DNA from: Hypsibius dujardini | Lineage: Eukaryota; Tardigrada; Eutardigrada; Parachela; Hypsibiidae | Reading direction: 5' to 3' | Assembly (NCBI GenBank): GCA_001579985.1 | Contig: LRSR01014756.1 | Coordinates: 1 to 54,158, forward strand | DNA length: 54,158 bases | Part shown: in pieces, positions 35,581 to 45,800 of the stretch | How the letters are laid out: the number at the start of each line of letters is the position of its first letter | Numbering within the stretch: the stretch's first letter is position 1 | Made by a program: the position numbers and the translations under genes | The notes under the pieces: model-generated | The model's database searches: none | What the model was told of the DNA's origin: nothing | Seen by the model: the letters and a program-made list of their open reading frames with translations, nothing else

Positions 35581-35768
35581 CACTAATTTATGGAAAACAC
35601 TCGAAATAAATCTTTAGGTTTGTAAAAATGCAATATTCATCATTTTAATGTCGACTGGCGATTTCTTCGAGTCCAATGACGAATACACTATACCCTGACT
35701 CGCCTTTGTGTTCTGTGCAAAACCGATAGATTTCTGTTCTGGCAGATTGTTCGTTAACATTTTTCCAG

Positions 35769-36335
35769 TGACAGTGGAGCAGGCAGCAGCCAATTTCTTC
35801 TGCTACTTTTACACAAACCAAACATGCAGTTGTAAGACTGATTTTGCGCCAAGTGGAGGTGAACTTTAATTCGGAAACTTCAACAGCGATTCCAACATGA
35901 AGTTTTACGTCACGAACTGCAAAACGAAGGTTCAGATTCCGTTCGGAAAACGTTGGAAAATCGGTAGCCGCAGTAGGTAGCGTTAAAATAGACACTTAAA
36001 CAAAGGAGCAACTTCGGAAATTCAAAAACCGTTTTATTTGCTACAGAAATTATCAGGGGAGTAACCAACACCGCTCACAACACGGAAATTATTACAACTT
36101 GTGCCTTCTACAATAGCATGGACTTTGACTCCAATGGAGTAACGGATTGCAAAGAAGCTAATAACGAAAACCGATGTGGTAGTGCAGCGCCTTGGAGCGG
36201 ACGGTATTCCGGTTCCCCAGACCAAGGTACTTCAGTACTCGGTAATGATATTTCGCTCGCAAACATATTGCTCTTGTAGGTTTCAAGCTGAATGGGACAA
36301 TCACAAAAACCGGAAATGATGCCGGCAGTGGATAA
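35769..36335 (+). pseudogene. FCYFY/NENRC module relic with one stop codon
   Basis: Three exons keep perfect splice sites and phases: 35769-35972, 36047-36226 (180 nt) and 36280-36335 (56 nt). They encode the module (FFCYFYTNQTCSCKTD, then NGVTDCKEANNENRC, then a GFKLNGTITKTGNDAGSG tail). A TAA at 35867-35869 breaks exon A. Two cysteines conserved in all other copies are lost: the one after CKTD is Phe, and the one in DFDC is Ser. No N-terminal exon was found upstream. It is a recently disabled copy, or an exon set used by alternative splicing from elsewhere. Confidence 0.7.
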
Positions 36336-37425
36336 AACAAACAAAAATTCCTCAATAAGCTGGATATTTTAACTAAGAAAATTTTATTCGGTACCCCTTA
36401 TACCGCGTCTGTTCGAGTGTGGTAATACTTGCTGACGATTTGTACGCCCTGATATCAAAGACAAATTAGCTTGAATTTAGAAACATCCACGAACGTCATT
36501 TTTCCTCTCGGTAATACAGCAATGTACACCACAAACAACTGTATAGTCGACTAAAAATATCGCAATAAACCCGGCAAGTGTTTGTGAAAGTTAAAAAATT
36601 GTTGGTGTTGTCATTTTTTATCGGACGCTAACAGTAATTTCGTAGCGTCGTTAGATAACTCCGGAAATACGAAAACTCATGCACAGTTGCAATTTCTAGA
36701 GAGCATAAGAGAATATTTTGGTTCTTAATAATATATTCAACTGTATTTCTCGTTTTAGTTTTTTCGGCGATGGGAAAAAAAACACTCGCCAGCCTGAAAT
36801 AATGGTCATGAGCAAATTTTTTTTATCGAAAAAAGGTTAAAGGGACCAGTCATCCGTTTTTTCATCCAGCTTTCGGAAAAAAATTATTTTTAACGAAAGT
36901 TGCTAATTATCGGATTTTACTGGAAGCTGTTTAATTAAAAATGTTTCACCACCATGACAACGAAACATAACCCTTCTCAGAACAGGATTATAACCAGTCA
37001 AGCTGGTAGTGGGGTAGAAATAAAGTGTATGCCACTGAGACAAAGGGGCTTGATTGAATAATTCCCTCCCTTATTTGCCTGAGACACATAACGTTGCACA
37101 GAAAAAACCGTCACTGCAAAAACAATTGTGTGTTCTGTTTTTCGCGTTCTTTGCTGACTAGAAGAACATCAATTTTTTTATTAACCTGATAGTGGCATAT
37201 TTCAAGCAGAATTACAGGTTCTATTAGTTTCATGGTTGTTAAATGTCGTAACATCTTCTTGTAGACCGGGTATAGACTGGAAATACAACTATACGTCAAG
37301 CGTAGACACGGTTTTTTTGCAATTTTGGCCTGGGAATTCGATTTGTGCAAGCAATATTATTTTTAAGCTACACCACAGCTTTCAATTTTGAACGAGTCAT
37401 GCTTTTTATATTTCATGAAGTTGCG
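36336..37425. other. Intergenic, no gene recognised
   Basis: AT-rich DNA with only a short ORF on the minus strand (37111-37350) that has no supporting features. Confidence 0.45.
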
Positions 37426-37578
37426 ATGAAAGCAATTCGCTTTGGGTTTGCACTGTACGCTCTGTATCTCGCGTTGTACTCGTCACTGTTATGTCATTGC
37501 GCTGGATTGCAGCGCTTGATTGCAGACTATAACAGCGGCATTAGTGGTACGGAATGTTGTGCGACAGAATGTTTATGA
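37426..37578 (+). CDS. Candidate short secreted peptide, 50 aa
   Basis: The ATG at 37426 opens a frame with a strong signal peptide-like start (MKAIRFGFALYALYLALYSS) and a short tail with a CC-x3-C arrangement before TGA. Alternatively it is a signal-peptide exon that ends at a GTG|GTACGG donor (phase 1) and joins a downstream exon. It lies just 5-prime of the gene starting at 37814, which has its own signal peptide. No family was recognised. Confidence 0.35.
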   Translation: MKAIRFGFALYALYLALYSSLLCHCAGLQRLIADYNSGISGTECCATECL

Positions 37579-37813
37579 TGTTAGTTTTAATTTGCCCGAA
37601 AACTGCAGCAGTCAAACGCTTTTTTACACAAACGCTCTCTCTCCTTTATAACTTTGCTTCCACAGAATCATTGCAAAGTTAGATTGATATCGATAATTTT
37701 TCGAGATTCCATTTTTGATTTTGTTTGTGACAAGTATTGGAAAAAATGTTTTGTTATGGAACTTGACTGATTTTTCAACTGGCCGTCTGACTCTGATTTC
37801 GTATTACGCGAAG

Positions 37814-39423
37814 ATGTTTTTTCTTTGCGCTATATTGTGCGTTGTAGTGCTCTCCAGATCCCTGGGTACGTTACTTTATTATTGACAATTTTTATTTTTT
37901 CGAATTTCTCTGTTATTGTACCTACTTCTCTTACAGCTCAGTCTGCAATTCTGACAGTGAAGACGGAAACTCGGACATATCAGGCAGCTGGTCAACCATC
38001 CAAAGTAGAACTTGTCATCACAGTGCAAGATAATTCTGTCCTCAATAATGTTTACTCTGTAAGTAATTCTCCGACCAAACTCTAATTCATAATTAATTCT
38101 GCCAGTACCATTTTTTTAGACTTGTTATTTTATACTTTTGGTTTTTATCAGCAAGTTCCAGTCATCCAAGAGGACATTAAAGAATTTCGGCAGGTTGCTG
38201 GTGGCCTCTCGACCGAGGATATTTTCAAAGCTGGCCTGAAGAGATTTCGTCAAGAATTTATGAGAACTGAGAGAGTTACAGGTATGTAAAGGAAGCCTGA
38301 TAAATAAAAACATTCCCAAATATTTTTTACATTTTACTCATTTAGGAAAAAATATAACATCGACCCCACTACCGCCGAATGTAACAAACGCGGAGACTCT
38401 GTCGACTAGCACAAAAAAAGTGTGCTAGGTAACCGACGTAAAACGAGGGGATGCAATTTCATGCCACAAAACATGTTGTGTTTCCTAGAAATTTCACCAG
38501 CTAAGACTGTAATGGGAAAAATCGGAGAGAACACTAACATTTCGGCACACTGTCTTTTCTTCACCAACTGCTCCTACACTTGTAAGACGAACTGTGAAGG
38601 AGAAGGACATCCACAAAAAAAGTCTTTTCCTACGAATCCCAACATGCGCTACACGGAGTTTAATTGCACTGATGTCGCAACAATCAACGGCACTGCTCAG
38701 TGGAAGGAAGCTGACGGTTAGAACTTTTATCCATTTCCCAGTAATGTTAAAATATCCTCAGAAAATCTAAGTGCAATTTCAAGTGAGGCTAGATGGCCTG
38801 GTGTTTTATATAAAAAATATTTGATCATCACAGAAAAATAATATCACCTCTAGCTTAATAGACTCGTATTTTCTTTGAAATGGCTGACAGCAATAATTTA
38901 GGTGCACTATTATGATGCAGATGGAATGAAAACTCCGAAATCTACTGAACAGACTTAAGATAAATCTGACATTAATGGGTCGACAACGTTTCGCCCTTCT
39001 CTCCAGGAATTATGAAAAGTTTTTCGATTCCTCGCGAACGAACGAAATCGTGGCGACATGTGCATTCTATGAAACGCACTGGTACGAATGTTACGGAGTG
39101 GCAGACTGTTCGAAAGGGGACCAGGGGATTTTGAGCTGCGCAGGTTCTGCATCGTGGCGCGAATTCTACGATGCCTCACCCCTTGGAGGTAAACAAATGG
39201 CGCATATTGACTCTAATGCAGATTTTAAGTTAAGTAAGTAATTTTGTTAGGAAGCGGCTGGACAGGAAATGTCACACAGGAAGCAAAGAACGGCGGTGGT
39301 AGTTTTCCAGGTCAAAAAGGTGAGCCGCCAATACTAGCGCTTATAACCAAAACATTTTTCTACGTTGTATTTTAAAACTTGACAGGTCCTGCCGACACGG
39401 ATGTTTTGCGGACGTGCAACTGA
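37814..39423 (+). CDS. Secreted protein with novel N-terminus and diverged FCYFY module, two frameshifts
   Basis: Eight exons: 37814-37865, 37937-38058, 38152-38281, 38346-38428, 38489-38716, 39007-39188, 39251-39319 and 39386-39423. A signal peptide (MFFLCAILCVVVLSRSLG) is followed by an unrecognised beta/alpha region of about 95 aa and a Thr/Asn/Pro linker. A diverged module comes next, with CLFFTNCSYTCKTNC in exon 5 and ETHWYECYGVADC in exon 6. Two exons are each one base short of the expected phase: exon 4 (A7 run at 38413-38419, causing an in-frame TAG at the donor) and exon 6 (T5 run at 39020-39024). With one base in each run the total would be 906 nt (301 aa). It is either a real gene with homopolymer errors in the sequence or a young pseudogene. 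Confidence 0.6.
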
Positions 39424-39564
39424 AACAACAAGGTGTTATCAGTTTTAGATCGAGATCAATACGTACTTCTAGATTGCTGGAACTGAAAGTGTAGAAAGAC
39501 GAAATGCGACGATAAGTTCATTGAAAAAAATAATCCGATCGCTTGACAAAACTTTTTGATTGTA

Positions 39565-39684
39565 CACGTGGCAAAACCCTTGCGTTAACTGAGTTAAACC
39601 GTTTGACTTGTGCCCATGCACCGCTGTACACAAGACCGAGATAAATGGTTTAACTTGATTAGCGCAGGCTTTCTGCCTCGTGTG
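39565..39684. mobile_element. Palindromic MITE, about 120 bp
   Basis: The left half (CACGTGGCAAAACCCTTGCG and following AGTTAAACC) pairs imperfectly with the right half over its whole length, leaving a short loop. A related single arm occurs around 41745-41800. Confidence 0.55.
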
Positions 39685-39760
39685 AATTAACGTAAAAGGC
39701 TCAACTTTTTTAGGAAAAATTACAACTGCGAGTGTTAGGAAATTCGCAGACCTGACATAT

Positions 39761-39922
39761 ACAGCTCTGGCTAATAAGAACGGACACAGTTTTCTGTCAA
39801 GTAACGCCTCAAGACTGCACGCCGTGTTAAACCCGATTGCGACATCTAATTTAACACACCATGCAGGCTTGTGGCGTAAATTGACAAAAATCTGTGTCCG
39901 AAATCTAAATAATCAGAGCTGT
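39761..39922. mobile_element. Palindromic MITE, 162 bp
   Basis: About 60 bp at the left (starting ACAGCTCTGGCTAATAAGAA) is the imperfect reverse complement of the right end (ending AATAATCAGAGCTGT). An inner GTGTTAAA..TTTAACAC hairpin lies between. No ORF. Confidence 0.75.
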
Positions 39923-41194
39923 AGAAAAAGTGAGAGGGATGAGGGGAATAACGTGACGCATGAGCTGGTGGGATGACAAGAAAATCAGGAACATGGTAGA
40001 TTTCAGAGTAAGTGATTCAAAATCTTGACCAAAGTTTTTTTGGTATGAAAAGCCAAATAACAGGATATATTTCAAACCACCAAGCTTGGTTGTTTTTTTA
40101 TAAAATGAGTTCGAAAGGTAAATATGTGGAATTTTATTCTTGCTTTCGAATCAAGAAAATTTTAAAACTTTCCAAATTTTTCTGGGGTTTGAGGCTGGGC
40201 TTATAACGGTACCTGAGAAACAACACTTTCGAGAATTCTCTTGTCCATCACTCCACCAATTTTTTCAGAACGTATGCGACTGTGCTTTGCCCAAACAAAA
40301 GTAAAAGTCCTGCGGTGCAATCTCAACTGAACCCAAATTGAATTCGGAAACGATTGGTAGGATTTGAAAATTGACTGCTCGACAGAATGAGCACGCTTGG
40401 GGCATTAACGAAAACCCGTCAAATTTGGAAAAATAATTTCTGGAAGCTGTAAGCAATTTTCTATACACAAATACCCAGAGTAACGGTGGTAGATCTCGAA
40501 CGGCTCTATATTCAACAAATTATCACTGCTTGTCCTAAAGCTAAAACTTTGACCGAACTTGCAGGCATATTATTGGTACTAAAGCGAATGTCGTACTATA
40601 AAATTCAGCAGTAAAAGAAACGAATAGACATAGAAGAACAAAACCAAGCGGTGGTAACGATTCGGTAACGAGTCAGTTCGTCTACTTGTCCCAGATCAAA
40701 TAATGGGTTCAGAACCGACGATAGGCTTTTCAAAGTCAAGGATTGGTCACGCCAAAGTGAGCTCCCACGGTCCAAGTTCTATTGACCACATAATTTTTTT
40801 GAGCGATGACATAAGTTGCTGGCAATCGACGTTGTTGGTGCTCTTATATCATGAACAGTTTGCGTGCATGAGAATATTTTAAAGGAATGCCAGCGATGGA
40901 ACTATCGGAGGTCTGAAAATATGAGAAGCTAAGTCCAAACAAAGCCAAACAAAATGAACCAAACAAAAATTAATTGAACGCTTCCCCGTTGATCGAAACC
41001 TCAAAAAACTGTTTTAGAAAAATGTGACTTTTCCAAATACTCTATTTTGGCTCATCAGCCTCATAGGAGAAATTCATGGTAATTAAAATCGCGAGGTCAT
41101 ACTTCATGTATTGTCCATTCTATGGATCATTTATTCGAAAAATGTTGCATAAATTGATAAAATAAATTGTCGATGTTTTTAACACATGCAGTGA

Positions 41195-41515
41195 CTATTG
41201 ACCCATGGCCTCTTTAATGGCGGGTAACATTGGGTTTTTGCCGTCACCACAAATATTTCCGAAATCATCTTCCAAAATTTCCCAAGCATAAACGCCATAT
41301 CCATTTTGGCAAGCCCAGTTTACCTTGAAAATAAAAATAATCTTCATTATTCAATTAAGCACCAAGTCAACATACGGTATTCCTCACTTTAGTTTCGATG
41401 TTTGGATGTCGTTGTAGCCGATCCACTAGACATCAATGTAAGCGTACGAAACTTTTATATCAGGATAAAAAAAAATTGTGGCATCATCCTGCTTGATGCG
41501 CTGGCGTATTTCCTA
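41195..41515 (-). pseudogene. GH18 chitinase-like pseudogene, last two exons
   Basis: The minus strand encodes the last exon (41195-41323: VNWACQNGYGVYAWEILEDD and so on to MGQ and TAG) and part of the previous exon (about 41390-41515: RIKQDDATIFF...). Both match the last two exons of the astacin-GH18 gene (22237-22371 and 22443-22751). A TAG replaces the first Trp of the AWWIGYDD motif, and the rest of the GH18 domain is absent. It is a truncated, dead duplicate of the end of that gene. Confidence 0.75.
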
Positions 41516-42857
41516 CAAACTAACAAAACATTATTTGCAGGAGACTTGTGCTCTTGGCTGGCTTAAAAGAAGATGACAACTTTGTAAACAGTGGTTCCAA
41601 AAATTATGTCAAAGTTTGCCGGAAGTTTTTCATGTATGTGGAATAGATAAGAATAAAAATCATGGGCAAGCCGAGCAGGTCTGGCTTCTTCAACAAAATC
41701 ATACATTTGTCGTTTTCTTAAATCATTTTGTTGCTAACACGCGTGGCAAAAACCTTTGACTTATTAGCTGAAGTCTTGTTTAACCAGTTTTTTTGTGTCC
41801 CTTCAGTCCGGTTAGTGAGGAGTTTTGTCTAGATTCACACTTAAAGGAATGAAGTTTGATCCAAATTAAAGCCCGATTGTTTTTTCAATTATGAAGATAT
41901 TGTGAATTTGTGAATATAATAATATTAATACTAATAATAATACTATTATATGATAAAATGACCTGTACAAATGTCTCAAAAGAAAGGAAGAAATTGTGCA
42001 ACTAGAGAAAAACGACTGCTCATCGACCTGTTATAAGCGACGTTCTTAACGTTAGTTGCTATGCTTGCGAATAGCATTAAAGCTTCCTTCGCAACGATTT
42101 ATAGATTTGTTAAAATCATAACAAAAGCCTTTTCCTGATTTTCTGCTTCGTATATTGCATTCTTGTGTAAGGCCAATTAAAAAAAAGAAGACATTGATTC
42201 AGCAATTTTGTTTGCTTTCTTTGGCGTTAACTAGGCAGGCATGAATTATCAGATTCTTTTCACTAGATTTAAATTTCATTTAACGTTAATTGTGAAAAGC
42301 GAAAGAAAGACAGATAGGCTATAGAATAGACAGATAATCATTTATGTTTGCTATTTGTTGAACGAAGATGAAACTGGTTGAGTGAAAAACATGTTCCAAT
42401 GAGTCACAAACAAAGAATATTCAAGACGAGGTTCAATAGGTCCCGGCGGGCTTGTGCAACTGTGTGAGTAGATTTGACGTCAATTCATAAAACACAAGAT
42501 GAACGAACTCATTGTACGTATCCCAGACAAAATTATTGGTTTGTCATTTTTCGTACGATTGTCGAGAAACCAATGTGTTTGAGACGCTGAGAAGTCAAAA
42601 CTGGTTTTGTTTCTCGACAGAAAATTCTAATGCTCATTCGTCATCATTATCTATGTACTATCATAAAACGTATTACTGTTTGTGATTCGACTTCTCCACC
42701 CTCGCAATCGGTGAATAGTTGGGTCTTTTCACTTTCTCATTGCCCAAATATTTTTCCCTTAATCAGGGCAAGTACAATCGCAATTATCTCGCTGCTCCTA
42801 TTCGGATCAGTTTCTGGAGTGCATCATGTTTCTCCTTTGCAGTACCTTCCCCACATT
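41516..42857. other. Intergenic, no gene recognised
   Basis: AT-rich, with a TAATAATAT-type low-complexity stretch around 41915-41955. It should contain the promoter of the gene starting at 42858. An ORF running in from 42630 is read through before that start and gives no separate product. Confidence 0.45.
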
Positions 42858-45800
42858 ATGCAGCGAACCGACACATGGCTTTTCATGGTGACATATCTCG
42901 CGTTGCCCCATTTAATTGCAGGAAGTTCAATTTCGAAACGTGATGCGGAATACAAGGTCTCATTAGTTATAGATCATACGAGGTTTTCTTTTTGTTTCAA
43001 AGTTATTTTGTATTGCCATTTTGTCAGTTTAATTACACCGAAAAATGTATATGTAATGAGGTCTTCGAGATGAAACAAACTGAAATTTTTGTTATAGATT
43101 GGAGAAATCTGATTTACTTTGAACAAAAAATGACGCATCCATCGCTGTCCATCGTCGGTTTGAAGGAGACATTAGCGGAATTGACTTTGACTCTTCCAAC
43201 AACACAGTAAGTTTTCATTTTGACTAATTTCATTAATTCAAGTGTGTGTCAGCAGATATTTTCGTAAGTTATTGTAGAAGGATTTCGCATTTAACGCGTT
43301 CATCGACGACGACAAGCTCTGGCCGAATGCCATCATTCCGTACACCATAAATGAGGAGGAGTTCAGTAAGAAAAAAGCACGATCATTGCTGGCCAACATC
43401 ATGTACTTGATTTGAAGTAACATCTAAAATGACAGTGGCATATCGCTTTTCGCTTTTTCGCTTTTCGCTTTTTCGCTTTTTCGCTTTTTCGGCGGGCGGG
43501 TTTTCCGAATTATTGGAGGAATCTCAAACTGTTGAGTGCTTTAGATATTGAAAGGATTACGTTAATAGAAACCTTCTGAAACCGACAACAGATGGGGTAC
43601 TAGGGAGACATAGTGACTCCAGTTTTTCATTCTACCCACAGTTTACTTGGGCTTTATCACTGTACACTTCGAAGAGCTGAAAAATGCGTTGATGCGTTTG
43701 AACGCTCTATGTTTTTTTTTCAAATGCAGAAACACATTTCTTTGGAATTATGAGTCAATCTCATTAACTTTTGGCATAGTTTCCTTTCGTGAAGAGATGG
43801 CCTGCGAGCACGGTTTTTTTCAACATCACGTTACTAACCTGAATGTTATCAAGTTTAATGCGAAACCTTATTTTCCACGTACGCCTTCTTACTGGCTGCA
43901 ATTTTATAAACTGGCGACGAAAGGTGAAGTTAAACAGTTGGCCTATTCGACTCTTGTCCTCAAAAAAATGATATTGCTGATTTGTGAAATCTGATGCGAA
44001 TTATTTAAGGACACTTCATTACCCCTACTAAAATCGAACTGTTAGGTAAACAGTTGATTTAATATCTCCATAGTTCTTTTTGAGTCCCCGGTTCAACACC
44101 GGAATGCTCCAGGTCTCCCAGGCAAAAACCCAGTCTATATTTGTATAAGTGCCTGGTACGGCTGTAGCACGATTACTTCACGAATCTGTCAATCGGAACG
44201 TATCTGTACGAATACATTCCGATTAACGGATTCGTCGGAAAATCGTACCACAGCTGCATTGATGGACTGTCGTGACGTTAGGCGTGCCAGTCAGCAAGCT
44301 TGCAAATTGTCCGAAGACTTTACAAACTGCGTGTGAAATAACAAATGACGGGATATATTTCAAAACCGCCTGGCTTGCTTTTTCCCAAGTTTTGTTTGGA
44401 GAATGAAAAACTTAAGAAGACCGAAAAGTTAAATTTCATGTTTTGACGATGTGGCTTAGCAAAATCATTTATTTATTGATTGAGGAGTCAATCGAAAAAA
44501 CTGGATATCTGCAAGTTCGGAAAAATGTGCAAAAATGATTGAGTGTCCGTGATACTGATATCAGCAAACCTTGTGTTTCACGTGTGCGTTTCTAGCTCAT
44601 GGCTCCGCCCCTTGGCTTCCAATCAGACGTTGGCTATTCCCAATCGATTGCTAATCGAGTTTTGAATCAGTTAGTGTTTACAAATGCAAATTTCAGATAT
44701 TTTTAATAAAGCAAAATTGGTAATGTCCGACTAAAATCAAGCGGAAACTTGCATGCCGTTTTTCTTGAGAGTGTTCTTTTTTGGGATACCGGTACGCGCC
44801 GACCCTCCGCTCCCCCAAAACTGATCCAAAAAATAAAAACTTTTTTTATTTGATAACTAAACAAAAAATTCCACAACTTGGCGTTTCTAACTCATTTTCG
44901 AAGAAAAAGCCAAGCCAGGCGGTTTTGAAATAAATCCTGTTAAATAAGAATAGCCTTCTATATTTCCAGGAGTTGATTTCACTGTAATAATATTGCGTAT
45001 TTTCTTTTAGGCTTAGAAAATCTATTTAAAAAGTACAGTGGAAGGACATTTGACTTGCCGTATGACTATAGCAGCATCATGCATTACGCACACAACGAGT
45101 TTTCAAAGCAACCTGAAGTTCTTCCTACCATACTACCGAAATCCGCAGCGGCCATAGGGAACCGCTACGAACTAAGTGAAACTGATATCAAACGCATCAA
45201 TGCTCTCTATCAGTGCAATTCCGGAAGAACTGGCAACCCGAAACACGTCCCTGTGGAATCATCCACACAAGTAAATAAAAAAACAACAGCAACTGAAGCA
45301 GTCTTTCCTGAGTACTTTGCAGTTGAAGATGGTCGACCGACGCTGGGAATTTCAAAGCATCAATCCGGGGCGGCTACTGTTGAACCTTTTCTACGTAAGA
45401 ACCGAGCGAGCTAAGTTTGGTTAATATGAAGTCTCTACCTAATTACAAAGGCTTTAGACGAGGTCCTCTCAACCGTCTCCATCCAAACTCCTTTTTTGTT
45501 GGTTTTTCATAAAGTTTTAATCCAAAGCAATTTTAAAATCCGTGGAAGTGAGAAATTGATTCTGAAATTTTTTACCCAGTCGTTTTATGAACATTTTTGT
45601 GTTGCGCGTTTAGCGGCTGATTGAATGGCAAATTTAAAATATATCATTTTTGATACCGACTTTTAATTTGTTCCCACGTTTGTTCGGGCCTATTATTAAG
45701 CGAAACGGCTGTGTGCTTAAAGATTTACCGTCTATTTGCTGTTTCTGCTGCTTCTGCCAGGAAATTTGACGGAATGTCCAGCACATCTCAATGGAATGGC

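Larger units (their letters stand above)
31226..35768. other. Gene-poor region
   Basis: About 4.5 kb that contains a MITE (31585-31943) and an AT-rich palindrome array (34940-35580). ORFs at 33247-33519 (plus) and 33060-33305 (minus) have coding-like stretches. The minus frame contains a possible small exon at about 33181-33216 between a good acceptor and a good donor. I could not build a gene from them. The rest shows nothing recognisable. Confidence 0.45.
39424..41194. other. Intergenic, repeat-rich
   Basis: Contains two palindromic hairpin elements (39565-39684 and 39761-39922) and a fragment related to the terminal repeat of the element at 44345-44945 (40045-40120). No gene was recognised. 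Confidence 0.5.

Noticed and set aside
38975-39241. Reading 38975 as a translation start for a separate small gene
   Set aside because: The frame is explained by the acceptor at 39007 joined to exon 5 with a one-base deficit in the T5 run. The upstream codons lie in the intron.
44086-44130. tRNA-like B box (GGTTCAACACC) near 44100
   Set aside because: Only the T-arm hairpin is present. No A box, anticodon arm or acceptor stem can be built around it.
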